DNA from: Ardenticatenaceae bacterium
Lineage (GTDB): Bacteria; Chloroflexota; Anaerolineae; Promineifilales; Promineifilaceae
Direction of reading: 5' to 3'
DNA length: 64,000 nt
Assembly (NCBI GenBank): GCA_020634565.1
Contig: JACKBN010000020.1
Span: forward strand, 32,426 to 96,425
The notes beneath the pieces are model-generated. The model ran no database searches. It had not been told where the DNA came from and was given only the letters and a program-made list of their open reading frames with translations. Shown piece after piece: positions 35,388 through 43,684 of the stretch. The position numbers and the translations under genes are program-made. How positions within the stretch are numbered: position 1 is the first letter of the stretch; each line of letters begins with the position of its first letter.

Positions 35388-36341
35388 ATGAATCCCTCGA
35401 GGCGGGCAATCGGGTTGCTGTTACTCGTTTTGGGCCTGATTGCCTGTAAAACGGCCGTTCCGCTGCCAACGGCCGTTGCTCCCCTTACCCTCACACAAGA
35501 TTCAACGACTGTTCCCCCCTCTGCCGTGCCGACGGAAACGGCCGTACCCACTCTTATACCTACAGCGACTCTGCCGCCTGCGGCAACCCCTTGCGCCACA
35601 CCGGGGCGTATCGAAACCGGCACCTATCCCAGCGTCACTGCGGGCTCTATGAATTACCGGATTTATTTGCCGCCTTGTTATGGAGTAGACGGCCGTAACT
35701 ATCCCACCCTGTACTTGCTGGGCGGCAACATTCATACGGAAGCCATTTGGGATGAGCTGGGCGTGGACGAAGCCGCTGAAGCCGGTATTTTGGCGAAGCA
35801 GTGGCCAGCTATGCTCATTGTGCTGCCCGATGGCGGTTGGATTGCCAACAACAGCTCCGGTGGCCCTGGTTCTTTTGAGAGCGTGATCATGGATGAGCTG
35901 ATGCCGTACGTGGAGCAAACCTATTGCGCCTGGCCAGCGCCTGCCGGGCGGGCGATTGGTGGGTTGTCACGTGGCGGCTACTGGGCTTTGGAGATTGCTT
36001 TTCGTTTTCCGGAGGCGTTTGCCAGCGTGGGGGGGCACAGTGCGGCCTTGATTGATCAATATGCTTGGCCAGCCGTTAATCCGCAGTATACGGGGCTCAG
36101 CCAGGATTTAGGTGATTTGCGCATCTACTTGGATATTGGCGCGAATGATTACGTGATCAACAATATTCGCCAACTGCATCTGGACATGGAAACGGCCGTT
36201 CCGCCCGTCCCGCACACCTGGATTCTCAATGAAGGCCGCCACGAAGAAGCGTACTGGCAGGCTCACATCCCCGACTATCTTGAATGGTATACCGAACCGT
36301 GGCCGATGGATCGAGCTGCATATCCCCTCTGTGAGCCCTAG
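35388..36341 (+). CDS. Lipoprotein esterase of the putative-esterase (Esterase_phd/IroE-like) family
   Basis: 317 residues. MNPSRRAIGLLLLVLGLIAC is a lipoprotein signal (LIAC). A Pro/Thr/Ala-rich linker (about 21-70) contains three ACGGCCGT copies read as T-A-V. The alpha/beta-hydrolase domain begins at about 78: MNYRIYLPPCYG, nucleophile in GGLSRGGYWALE (Ser), Asp in LDIGANDYV, His in EGRHEEAYW. Such enzymes cleave esters of siderophores, feruloyl or other acyl groups; the substrate is unknown. A bidirectional terminator follows. Confidence 0.83.
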   Translation: MNPSRRAIGLLLLVLGLIACKTAVPLPTAVAPLTLTQDSTTVPPSAVPTETAVPTLIPTATLPPAATPCATPGRIETGTYPSVTAGSMNYRIYLPPCYGVDGRNYPTLYLLGGNIHTEAIWDELGVDEAAEAGILAKQWPAMLIVLPDGGWIANNSSGGPGSFESVIMDELMPYVEQTYCAWPAPAGRAIGGLSRGGYWALEIAFRFPEAFASVGGHSAALIDQYAWPAVNPQYTGLSQDLGDLRIYLDIGANDYVINNIRQLHLDMETAVPPVPHTWILNEGRHEEAYWQAHIPDYLEWYTEPWPMDRAAYPLCEP

Positions 36342-36346
36342 ATCAA

Positions 36347-36375
36347 AAAAAGCCAGGCAGTTCGCCTGGCTTTTC
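36347..36375. terminator. Bidirectional rho-independent terminator
   Basis: AAAAAGCCAGGC, loop AGTTC, GCCTGGCTTTTCG: a perfect 8-bp GC-rich stem flanked by A- and T-runs, lying between the convergent esterase gene (stop 36341) and the small minus-strand gene (stop 36394). Confidence 0.9.
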
Positions 36376-36393
36376 GTTTATAAAATAGAGAAA

Positions 36394-36585
36394 CTACTTG
36401 GCTGCTTTCAGTTTTTGGTCAATCAGCGAGTCCAGTGAGGGGGAGGCAGAATCGTTTTTCTGCATACGCCGCAAGACAACGCGTAAATTCTCAATTTGAT
36501 CGGAAAGCACCTTGGAGTTAGCTAAAGCTTGCATATTTAAAGAGGTATTTCCATTACCGTTACCAAATGTTAAATGACTTTTCAT
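36394..36585 (-). CDS. Small hypothetical protein
   Basis: 63 residues from ATG 36583-36585, with AAGGAAG 11 nt upstream; a GTG start four codons earlier is possible. The sequence is MKSHLTFGNGNGNTSLN-MQALANSK, then a helical part (VLSDQIENLRVVLRRMQ) and a charged tail ending DQKLKAAK. No family was recognised. It has its own terminator and an upstream region with two perfect palindromes, so it looks like a real, regulated small gene rather than noise. Confidence 0.5.
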   Translation of the reverse strand: MKSHLTFGNGNGNTSLNMQALANSKVLSDQIENLRVVLRRMQKNDSASPSLDSLIDQKLKAAK

Positions 36586-36640
36586 TGTTGAATCCACTTC
36601 CTTAATTACATTACTTCTTCGTTACTTCCGGTATATATTC

Positions 36641-36703
36641 CAGTACTCTAGTACTGTAGAACTATACCAATTTTACCTGACAAAATCTGTTACAGTGTAA
36701 CAG
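36641..36703. promoter_or_regulatory. Two perfect palindromes upstream of the small gene
   Basis: CAGTACTCTAGTACTG (36641-36656) and CTGTTACAGTGTAACAG (36687-36703) are perfect short inverted repeats in the AT-rich gap between the WecA-like gene and the small minus-strand gene. Both have operator form. No regulator is assigned. Confidence 0.5.
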
Positions 36704-36736
36704 GACCTGCCTCATAGGTGTAAAATTCATCACAGT

Positions 36737-37837
36737 TTAATCCTTGGCGGAGGTAGTTGCCAAGGGGTGATTGGTACGGGTGGTGAGCCAGGCCAGCAGA
36801 ATCAGAACGGCCGTTGCCAACAGCAGCCACAAGCCAATTTTCAATAACCTGCTTTGCACAAAAATGGCCACTAGCCCAAAGGCAATGGCTGTGACGTAGT
36901 AGCCAAGTACAATGCCTCGTACCGGCAGCCCGCGATCCAGCAAACGAAAATGTAAATGCCGCCGATCTCCCTGGAAAGGATGCTGGCCCCGGCGCAGGCG
37001 CGTAACGATCAGCCAGGCGACATCCAAAATGGGCACAGCCATCACCAGCAGCGCGGTCGAGAGCTTGGCGGGAGCTAAAATAGAGAGCGTGGCCAAGTTG
37101 TAGCCCAGCAGCCAGGCACCCGTTGTGCCCAAAAAGATAGAGGCGGGGGCAAAGTTGAAGCCTAAAAACCCGACCAAAGCGCCAGCCAATGCCAGGGGGA
37201 ACAGGGTGACGGGCGTCAGTCCTGTCAGTTGGAAGCTGTGCAGGGCAAACATTAGGGCGGCGATGGTGCCCACGCCGCCGGCCAGCCCGTCGAGTCCATC
37301 TAGAAAGTTGACGGCGTTGATCATGCCCAACACCCAAAAGAGTGAGATGATGTAGACGAGAAACGGCCGTATCACCACAATATTCGGATCGAAGGCATCC
37401 AGGCTGAAAAATAGAGAAACAAAACCACCTTGCCAAAAATCGGTGGTTGGCAAGGGGTTGGTGAACCGCTCAATAAAGACAGTGTGGCTAATAGCAATGA
37501 CGGCGGCCACAATTTGGAAGGTAAACTGCCAGCGGGGCGGCAAATCCAGCCGATCGTCAATAAAAGCGCCGACGAAGATGACGACACTGCCCAAAATGAC
37601 ACCGCGCAGCCGCAGCGCATCGCCACCTTGCGGGGGCAGCAGCCAGTAAATGAGGGCAATGCTGACGAGGTAGCCTGCCATGATGGGGACGCCGCCCAGC
37701 TTGGCAATCATGCCGCTGTGCTGGCGGCGTCCACCTGGTGTGGCTTCAATCCCCCAACGATGTGCCAGCTTACGCACGGGTGGGGTGAACAATACGGCCG
37801 TTGCCAGCGCCACCCCGAAAATTAGCAAATAAATCAT
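36737..37837 (-). CDS. WecA/TagO-type undecaprenyl-phosphate sugar-1-phosphate transferase
   Basis: 366 residues with about ten membrane helices. Family residues are FVGAFIDDRLDLPPRWQF (Asp-Asp), NAVNFLDGLDGLAGGVG, and the cytoplasmic loop with HPFQGDRRHLHFRLLDRG (the HxH-type sugar-binding motif of WecA/TagO rather than MraY). It starts a lipid-linked glycan by moving HexNAc-1-phosphate onto undecaprenyl phosphate. It begins 1 bp before the upp gene ends, on the same strand, so the two are co-transcribed. Confidence 0.88.
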   Translation of the reverse strand: MIYLLIFGVALATAVLFTPPVRKLAHRWGIEATPGGRRQHSGMIAKLGGVPIMAGYLVSIALIYWLLPPQGGDALRLRGVILGSVVIFVGAFIDDRLDLPPRWQFTFQIVAAVIAISHTVFIERFTNPLPTTDFWQGGFVSLFFSLDAFDPNIVVIRPFLVYIISLFWVLGMINAVNFLDGLDGLAGGVGTIAALMFALHSFQLTGLTPVTLFPLALAGALVGFLGFNFAPASIFLGTTGAWLLGYNLATLSILAPAKLSTALLVMAVPILDVAWLIVTRLRRGQHPFQGDRRHLHFRLLDRGLPVRGIVLGYYVTAIAFGLVAIFVQSRLLKIGLWLLLATAVLILLAWLTTRTNHPLATTSAKD

Positions 37838-38458
37838 TTACCCCGTGCCAAACTGGCGGTCACCGGCATCGCCCAGCCCGGGCACAATGAAGCCGATGTC
37901 ATTTAAATGTGAATCAATTTGGGCAATATGGATGGGCACATCGGGATGGGCCTTTTGCAGGGCTTCAATGCCCTCCGGTGCGGCCAGCAGGCCCATAAAT
38001 TTGATGCGCTGTGCGCCCCATTTTTTCAAAATATCAATGGTGGCGATGGCTGAACCGCCAGTGGCCAGCATCGGGTCCAGCACCAGGCAAACTTGCACCG
38101 TGGGGAAGGTGGGCAGCTTGTTGTAATAAGAAACCGGTTGCAGCGTCTCCTCATCCCGGTAGAGTCCGATATGCCATACTTCCGCTCCGGGCATCATCTC
38201 CCAAATGCCATCCACCATGCCCAAACCGGCCCGGAGAATGGGAATGAGGCCGATTTTCTCGCTGAGCTCTTGTCCAGCGGCCGTTCCCATGGGTGTTTTG
38301 ACCTCGATGGCGGTTGTGCCCAGATCGGCGGTGGCTTCGTAGCAGAGCAGCATGGCCACTTCACGAATCAGCTCGCGGAACTTTTTGGGCTTTGTTTCGA
38401 CACTGCGCATCAGTGACAATTTATGTTTTACCAGCGGATGTTTTGACTCAAAAACCAT
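37838..38458 (-). CDS. upp: Uracil phosphoribosyltransferase
   Basis: 206 residues. VFESKHPLVKHKLSLMRS is the typical start; LGLVDGIWEM-like GLGMVDGIWEMMPGAEV, the PRPP-binding VLDPMLATGGSA and the uracil-binding C-terminus FIVPGLGDAGDRQFGTG match Upp along its whole length. It makes UMP from uracil and PRPP in pyrimidine salvage. The stop is adjacent to the start of the WecA-like gene. Confidence 0.95.
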   Translation of the reverse strand: MVFESKHPLVKHKLSLMRSVETKPKKFRELIREVAMLLCYEATADLGTTAIEVKTPMGTAAGQELSEKIGLIPILRAGLGMVDGIWEMMPGAEVWHIGLYRDEETLQPVSYYNKLPTFPTVQVCLVLDPMLATGGSAIATIDILKKWGAQRIKFMGLLAAPEGIEALQKAHPDVPIHIAQIDSHLNDIGFIVPGLGDAGDRQFGTG

Positions 38459-38604
38459 TCCTTCCTCCTCATAAAGACAGGTGCTGCGAAAACACAGCGT
38501 TCAGGGCGATTCCATCTGGACAATCTGCGTTTTCGTGTATCATGATGCCTGGTTGTGGCCGCGGGCGGCAAAGACGGCCGTTACGCATTCAGGCTCAGTT
38601 ATCG

Positions 38605-38610
38605 TATAAT
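38605..38610 (+). promoter_or_regulatory. Candidate -10 box for ruvB
   Basis: TATAAT at 38605-38610, 35 bp before the ruvB start, within the 186-bp divergent gap between upp and ruvB. The -35 region is weak. Two ACGGCCGT copies flank the region (38574 and 38700). Confidence 0.4.
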
Positions 38611-38644
38611 CCCACGCATACAGTTTGTTGGCAACAGATAATTT

Positions 38645-39739
38645 ATGAAAGACGACGCATCAACCAAACGAACCATATCACCCGGCAAAAAGCGCGAAGA
38701 CGGCCGTCTCGATGGCCTGCTCCGTCCCCAACAGTTGTCCGAATTCACGGGGCAAGAACGGCTCAAGACGAATCTTTCTATTTTGATTGAAGCCGCCAAG
38801 GGACGGCAGGAGTCATTGGATCACGTTTTGTTTCATGGCCCGCCAGGGTTGGGTAAAACCACGTTGGCGCATGTGGTGGCCAATGAGATGAACGTCAATA
38901 TTCGGATTACAGCCGGGCCAGCCATTGAAAGGGCTGGCGATTTGGCTGCCATTCTCACTAACATGCGGGCTGGCGACATCTTGTTTATTGATGAAGTGCA
39001 TCGTCTGGGGCGGGCGGTTGAAGAGATTTTGTATCCGGCAATGGAAGATTTTGTGCTGGATATTGTGGTGGGCAAAGGGCCGGGGGCGAAAAATGTGCGG
39101 CTGAAGCTGCCAAAATTTACGGTTATCGGGGCCACCACGCGGCTGGCGCTGCTGACGGCACCGCTGCGAGCTCGCTTTGGGGCGCTCTACCGCATGGATT
39201 TTTACGAGCAGGAAGCGATAGAATCCATTGTGACGCGTGGCGCGGGCATCTTGCAGGTGCCCATTGAGCCAGCCGGTGCTTCTGAGATTGCCCGCCGGTC
39301 ACGGGGTACGCCCCGGGTGGCGCTGCGTCTGTTGCGACGGGTGCGTGATTATGCCGAGGTGCGGGCAAAAGGTGAGATTACGGGCGAAACGGCCGTTGCT
39401 GCGCTTAACCTGCTAGAAATTGATGGTCTGGGTCTGGATGATCTGGACCGGCGTGTGCTGCGGGCCATCATCGAGAAGTTTGGTGGCGGCCCTGTGGGAT
39501 TGGACACGATCGGCGCCTCCATCAGCGAAGAGTCCGACACGATTATGGATGTGGTAGAACCATACTTGTTGCAATTGGGCTTTTTAGAGCGCACGTCACG
39601 GGGGCGGATGGCCACACCTCATGCTTATGCTCATCTGAACTTGCCGCTGCCGCAGCATGTGGTGGCGTCCAAACTGAACCAGCCAAGCCTCTTTGCCTCT
39701 CCCACTGAGGCGGATGAAGACGAAGAGGAGGAAGGGTAG
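38645..39739 (+). CDS. ruvB: Holliday junction branch-migration helicase RuvB
   Basis: 364 residues. Walker A FHGPPGLGKTTLAHVVANE, Walker B ILFIDEVHRLGRAVEE, sensor 1 GATTRLALL with the arginine finger region APLRARFG, and the C-terminal winged helix (GPVGLDTIGASISEE, PYLLQLGFLERTSRGRMAT) are all present. With RuvA and RuvC it resolves recombination junctions; neither is next to it here. The C-terminal tail is acidic (EADEDEEEEG). The small DUF2905 gene follows 10 bp after. Confidence 0.96.
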   Translation: MKDDASTKRTISPGKKREDGRLDGLLRPQQLSEFTGQERLKTNLSILIEAAKGRQESLDHVLFHGPPGLGKTTLAHVVANEMNVNIRITAGPAIERAGDLAAILTNMRAGDILFIDEVHRLGRAVEEILYPAMEDFVLDIVVGKGPGAKNVRLKLPKFTVIGATTRLALLTAPLRARFGALYRMDFYEQEAIESIVTRGAGILQVPIEPAGASEIARRSRGTPRVALRLLRRVRDYAEVRAKGEITGETAVAALNLLEIDGLGLDDLDRRVLRAIIEKFGGGPVGLDTIGASISEESDTIMDVVEPYLLQLGFLERTSRGRMATPHAYAHLNLPLPQHVVASKLNQPSLFASPTEADEDEEEEG

Positions 39740-39749
39740 TCAATTGCGC

Positions 39750-39977
39750 ATGGTGGAATTCGGCCGTTTACTGTTGATTATTGGGGGCACAATCGCTTTT
39801 GCGGGCATCCTGGTGCTGATTGCCGCCAAGTATTTCCCCTGGCTGGGCAACCTGCCTGGCGACTTTGAAATCGAGGGAGATAATTACCGCATTTACTTTC
39901 CGCTGGCGACCATGATTTTGGTAAGTTTGTTAGGCACAATTTTGTTGAATATTGTTATTCGCATTTTTCAGCGTTAA
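39750..39977 (+). CDS. DUF2905 small membrane protein
   Basis: 75 residues from ATG 39750 (MVEFGRLLLIIGGTIAFAG); a TTG two codons earlier is possible and an ATG at 39693 would overlap ruvB. Two helices (about 5-22 and 48-72) flank AKYFPWLGNLPGDFEIEGDNYRIYFPL, the DUF2905 signature with its G-x-L-P-G-D core. Function is unknown. DUF2905 genes often lie near ruvB/queA in other phyla, which matches this context. Confidence 0.85.
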   Translation: MVEFGRLLLIIGGTIAFAGILVLIAAKYFPWLGNLPGDFEIEGDNYRIYFPLATMILVSLLGTILLNIVIRIFQR

Positions 39978-40320
39978 TGTCTGCGCTGTTTGACCATTCC
40001 CCAGCCCTGTTTTATAATTTTTGATAGCATATTCTTGAGAAAATTCTTGATGCAATCAACAACAAATGTAAGTAACTTCGCCGTGCGCTATTTTAGCCAA
40101 TCTTGCTTGTCACCAATTCGGGGTTTTACCGGTTGGTGGCTGTGTTCTTGGTTGCCGCCTCGGTTTTTTATGAGGGGGATCCGTTGACCGACTCTATTGT
40201 TGAGCCGCCTGACCCTCCTCACCCAGTTTCCCCGGTGTGTCTGAGCAATTTATTATTGGTATCCCACCCCATGAGGTGGGAATTTTGCGTATCTGGTATT
40301 TGGACCAGTAAAAATAGCTG
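39978..40320. other. Gap of 343 bp with one hairpin, no gene seen
   Basis: Between the DUF2905 gene and the first CorC gene only short, poor-quality frames occur. A hairpin TCCCACC-CCATGA-GGTGGGA lies at 40262-40281, 40 bp before the CorC start, without a U-tract; it could be a leader structure for the CorC genes. No known riboswitch core, including the magnesium M-box, was recognised. Confidence 0.4.
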
Positions 40321-41730
40321 ATGTTTTTAACAATTCTTTCGATTGTGGCCGTTGTGGCCATTATGATTTTTTTCAACGCGCTGTATGTGGCGGCGGAATT
40401 TGCCACTGTTTCATCGCGGCGCACCCGCGTTAGCCAGTTGGCCGGGCAGGGAAACCGCATGGCGCAGCTGCTGCTGCCCATCATGCAGGACAGCAAGAAA
40501 TTGGATACCTATGTGGCGACCTGCCAGATTGGTATTACCATTTCTTCACTGGTGGTGGGTGCTTACGGACAAAGTGTGATTGCCCAACTTTTGGTTGGTC
40601 CATTTGCTAATTTGCTCACGGCCTTGGAGCCTACGCTGGCCTCAATCGGCATTGAGTCTACGGCGGGATGGGCGGAGCCAGCGGCTACCTCCATCTCTGT
40701 CACGCTGGTTTTGATAGCCATCACGATCTTGCAGGTCATTATGGGTGAACTGTTCCCCAAATCGGTGGCTATTCAATATCCTGAAACAGTGGCGCTGGCC
40801 GTAACGGTGCCCATGCGCATTACGCAGATGATTATTACCTACACGGGGCTGATTGCTTTGTTTAATGGCAGCGGTAATCTGCTTTTGCGTTTATTGGGAC
40901 GGTCGATCAAGGAAAAAAGCGGTCACGCTCATTCTCCAGAAGAGATTGAGCTGCTCGTTACCGAAAGTCATGAGCAGGATTTGCTGAGCGATGAAGAACG
41001 CCGCCTGCTGCGTAACACATTCCGGCTGCGTGATTTGACGGCTAAGCAAGTGATGCTGCATCGCACCAAACTCATTGCTGCCCCCATGAGCAGCAGCGTT
41101 TCGGAACTCATGCAGATTTCTTTGGATGCTGGCTTCTCGCGGATTCCTATTTACAAAGAATCCATTGATGACATCAGCGGCTTTGTGCATGTGAAGGATT
41201 TGTTCCGCCTGTACAACCAGCAAAGTGAAGATATTGACTCGATTTTGCGTGAAGTGGTCTTTGTGCCAGAGACAATTCCGGTTTCGGATTTGTGGAAGCG
41301 CTTGAACAGCCGTCGCAAATATCTGGCGATTGTTTTTGATGAGTATGGCGGCACCGTTGGGCTTATCACCTTTGAGGATTTGATTGAAGAGATCTTCGGT
41401 GAATTGCAGGATGAGTTTGACAATGAAACGGCGTTGATTGCCAAAGATAAGGACGGCCGTATTTATTTGCGAGCCGATTTGCTGGTGGCCGACGTCAATG
41501 AATACCTGGAGCTGCACTTGCCAGAAGAGAACGCAGATACGCTTGGCGGTCTCGTCTTTAGCGAATTGGGTCGTCCACCCGCAGTGGGGGATACTGCAGC
41601 CTTTGGCGACATCACCATTCGGGTAGAGGCGATGTCCGATCCAGGGGTCTCGGAAGTTTCCTTGAAGCTGCCGCCCACCCAAACGACAGAAGATCCATTT
41701 ATTGAATGGGAGGTGGCCGATCATGACTAA
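40321..41730 (+). CDS. CorC/HlyC (CNNM-type) transporter family protein, copy 1
   Basis: 469 residues: DUF21 membrane domain with three to four helices (about 1-195; ALYVAAEFATVSSRRTR, CQIGITISSLVVGAYG), a CBS pair (about 215-345; RDLTAKQVMLHRTKLIAAP, ISGFVHVKDLF, YLAIVFDEYGGTVGLITFEDLIEEIFGE) and the CorC_HlyC C-terminal domain. CNNM/CorC proteins move or regulate Mg2+ (and Na+). The gene overlaps the next one by 8 bp. Confidence 0.88.
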   Translation: MFLTILSIVAVVAIMIFFNALYVAAEFATVSSRRTRVSQLAGQGNRMAQLLLPIMQDSKKLDTYVATCQIGITISSLVVGAYGQSVIAQLLVGPFANLLTALEPTLASIGIESTAGWAEPAATSISVTLVLIAITILQVIMGELFPKSVAIQYPETVALAVTVPMRITQMIITYTGLIALFNGSGNLLLRLLGRSIKEKSGHAHSPEEIELLVTESHEQDLLSDEERRLLRNTFRLRDLTAKQVMLHRTKLIAAPMSSSVSELMQISLDAGFSRIPIYKESIDDISGFVHVKDLFRLYNQQSEDIDSILREVVFVPETIPVSDLWKRLNSRRKYLAIVFDEYGGTVGLITFEDLIEEIFGELQDEFDNETALIAKDKDGRIYLRADLLVADVNEYLELHLPEENADTLGGLVFSELGRPPAVGDTAAFGDITIRVEAMSDPGVSEVSLKLPPTQTTEDPFIEWEVADHD

Positions 41731-43183
41731 ATATCTGCTGCTGGCTGCCTCCATACCGGGTTTGGGAATACTGGCCTCGGCTGCTGCTCAGGAAGCGACA
41801 GGTTCGGCCGTGGGCACGCTATTGGTCGCTCTACTGGTGATCTTCTTGCTCGTTCTTCTGAACGGTCTGTTTGTAATGGCTGAATTTTCTATCATTGGGG
41901 TGCGCCCGACGCAGCTGGAACAAATGGTAGATGAGGGCGTGAGTCGGGCCCAAAACGTGCTGGATATTGTGGAATCCCGGCAGAAGCAAGATCAATATAT
42001 CGCCACAGCCCAGCTAGGCATTACGATTGCTTCGTTGGGTTTGGCCATGTATGGTGAGCCGCAAATTGCCCATTTTATTGAGCCTTATCTAGAAGGATTG
42101 TGGTTTGAGCCTTCGCCTGAGCTGGTGCAGAGCATTGGCTATGTAATTGCTTTGGGGCTGCTCACGTATTTGCATGTAGTTGTGGGCGAAATGGTGCCCA
42201 AATCGCTGGCGCTCTCTGATGCGCCGCGCATGGTGCTGGTGTTGAGCCGGCCGATGGCTTTTGCCCGCTGGATATTGTCTTTGCCAGTGACAATCTTGAA
42301 CCGGATTGGGGTCAGTATGTTGAGGCTGTTCCGTGTACCACCGGCTGAGGGGCATGAACGCGTTTTGTCGCCGGAAGAGCTTGAACTGATTGTGACGGAG
42401 AGTACTGAGGGCGGTTTGTTGAATGAAGAAGAGCAGGAAATGATCCTGAACATCTTTGATTTTAGCGACCGTACCGTCTCCCAGGTGATGACGCCGCGCA
42501 CCAAAGTTGAGGCCATTCCGCTGGATGTGTCTCGCCAGGAAATCCTAAACTTTGTGACCGACAGCCGCCACAGCCGTTTCCCGGTTTATGATGGCGATCG
42601 CGATCACATTGTGGGCATTCTGCATTTAAAGGATTTGGTGAAGCAAACGCTGAAAACCGAAAGCCGTTTTGATTTGCGCCTGATTTTGCGCTCGGCTCCG
42701 GCGGTGCCCGAAGATTTGCCGGTGCAGACGCTGTTGGCCGCCTTTAAGCGCCAGAAGCTGCATATGGCTATCGTGCTGGATGAGTTTGGCGGGATGGATG
42801 GCATTGTGACGCTGGAAGATCTTGTGGAAGAGGTCGTCGGCGAGGTGCGCGACGAGTTTGACCTGGAGAAAGAGCCTTACATTGTTTTGGGACCCGGCAT
42901 GATTGAAGCTGAGGGCGAGTACCTGGTTGATGATTTTGACGATGGCTTTTGGGGAAATGAAGATGATTTACCTGATGTAGAAACGGTTGGTGGATTGGTC
43001 ATTTCCAAGCTGGGTCGTCCGCCGGTTGTAGGGGATGAAGTGACCTACAACGATAAGATTCTAATTCGTGTTTTAGCAGTTGAGGGGCGAGCGGTGTCAC
43101 GGGTTTTGGTTGAGTATCCTGACCCGAATAAGTTGGTGGAAGAGGAAAAGGACAATACGGCCGTTCCCCCCGATGCAGAATAA
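41723..43183 (+). CDS. CorC/HlyC (CNNM-type) transporter family protein, copy 2
   Basis: 486 residues from ATG 41723, preceded by GGGAGG; the upstream ATG at 41702 lies inside the first gene. Same architecture as copy 1: DUF21 (LNGLFVMAEFSIIGVRPTQ, TAQLGITIASLGLAMYG), CBS pair (VSQVMTPRTKVEAIP, IVGILHLKDLVKQ, HMAIVLDEFGGMDGIVTLEDLVEEVVGE) and the FAD-binding-like C-terminal domain (GRPPVVGDEVTYN). Tandem, overlapping paralogues suggest a heteromer. Confidence 0.9.
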   Translation: MTKYLLLAASIPGLGILASAAAQEATGSAVGTLLVALLVIFLLVLLNGLFVMAEFSIIGVRPTQLEQMVDEGVSRAQNVLDIVESRQKQDQYIATAQLGITIASLGLAMYGEPQIAHFIEPYLEGLWFEPSPELVQSIGYVIALGLLTYLHVVVGEMVPKSLALSDAPRMVLVLSRPMAFARWILSLPVTILNRIGVSMLRLFRVPPAEGHERVLSPEELELIVTESTEGGLLNEEEQEMILNIFDFSDRTVSQVMTPRTKVEAIPLDVSRQEILNFVTDSRHSRFPVYDGDRDHIVGILHLKDLVKQTLKTESRFDLRLILRSAPAVPEDLPVQTLLAAFKRQKLHMAIVLDEFGGMDGIVTLEDLVEEVVGEVRDEFDLEKEPYIVLGPGMIEAEGEYLVDDFDDGFWGNEDDLPDVETVGGLVISKLGRPPVVGDEVTYNDKILIRVLAVEGRAVSRVLVEYPDPNKLVEEEKDNTAVPPDAE

Positions 43184-43205
43184 ATAATTAAAAAAGGAGA
43201 ATTTT

Positions 43206-43592
43206 GTGGATATTGTTCGCACAATTCATGGTGAAGTGCGCTGGCTCGTAGCCATCGTAGCCATCATCGTTATTGTAAAATTTGCCATCGGCCTGATTCA
43301 GAAATCTGAGTATAAGTCGATGGATCGTGGCCTGATGTCTGGTCTGGTTGGCTTGATTGATATTAACTTTTTGCTGGGCCTGATTTTGCTCTTTAGTCTG
43401 GGGTTTGACAGCCGGACACGATTAGAGCATGCCGGGACGATGTTTGTAGCGGTTTTGTTGGCCCATAGCAATGCCGCCTGGCGTAAGTCAGAAGATAGTG
43501 CCAAAAAGTTCCGCAACAATTTGATTTTGGTGATTGTGGTGTTGGCCCTAGTGTTTGCCGGTGTCACAGTCATTCGGGGTGGCTTCTTCTAG
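43206..43592 (+). CDS. Four-helix membrane protein of unknown function
   Basis: 128 residues with a GTG start after AAAAAAGGAGA. Four hydrophobic helices (about 12-30, 44-65, 75-90, 103-124: WLVAIVAIIVIVKFAIGLI, LMSGLVGLIDINFLLGLILLF, AGTMFVAVLLAHSNAAW, NNLILVIVVLALVFAGVTVI). The compact four-helix form with one His in helix 1 and one in helix 3 recalls cytochrome-b-like or DoxX-like folds, but no family is sure. It is 22 bp after the CorC pair and probably co-transcribed; a terminator follows. Confidence 0.7.
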   Translation: MDIVRTIHGEVRWLVAIVAIIVIVKFAIGLIQKSEYKSMDRGLMSGLVGLIDINFLLGLILLFSLGFDSRTRLEHAGTMFVAVLLAHSNAAWRKSEDSAKKFRNNLILVIVVLALVFAGVTVIRGGFF

Positions 43593-43601
43593 TAAAAAAA
43601 C

Positions 43602-43667
43602 TACCGCTGAGAGCGCAGAGGCCACAGAGCTGAACAAAGCTCTGCAACTTCCGCGAACTCAGCGGTA
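43602..43667. terminator. Hairpin between convergent genes
   Basis: Outer stem TACCGCTGAG (43602-43611) / CTCAGCGGTA (43658-43667) with an inner stem CAGAGCT (43625-43631) / AGCTCTG (43638-43644). A-run before and T-rich stretch after make it usable on both strands between the membrane protein and the M32 peptidase. The word CGCTGAGAGCGCAGAG is like the other CAGAG repeats. Confidence 0.65.
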
Positions 43668-43684
43668 ATCCCTTTGTTAATTTC

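Noticed and set aside
40262..40320. Mg2+ riboswitch (M-box) before the CorC genes
   Set aside because: The gap has one short hairpin but none of the conserved M-box words or its three-helix layout.
40103..40321. 72-codon frame before the first CorC gene
   Set aside because: Pro/Ser-rich, no ribosome site, no family, and it runs through the 40262-40281 hairpin.
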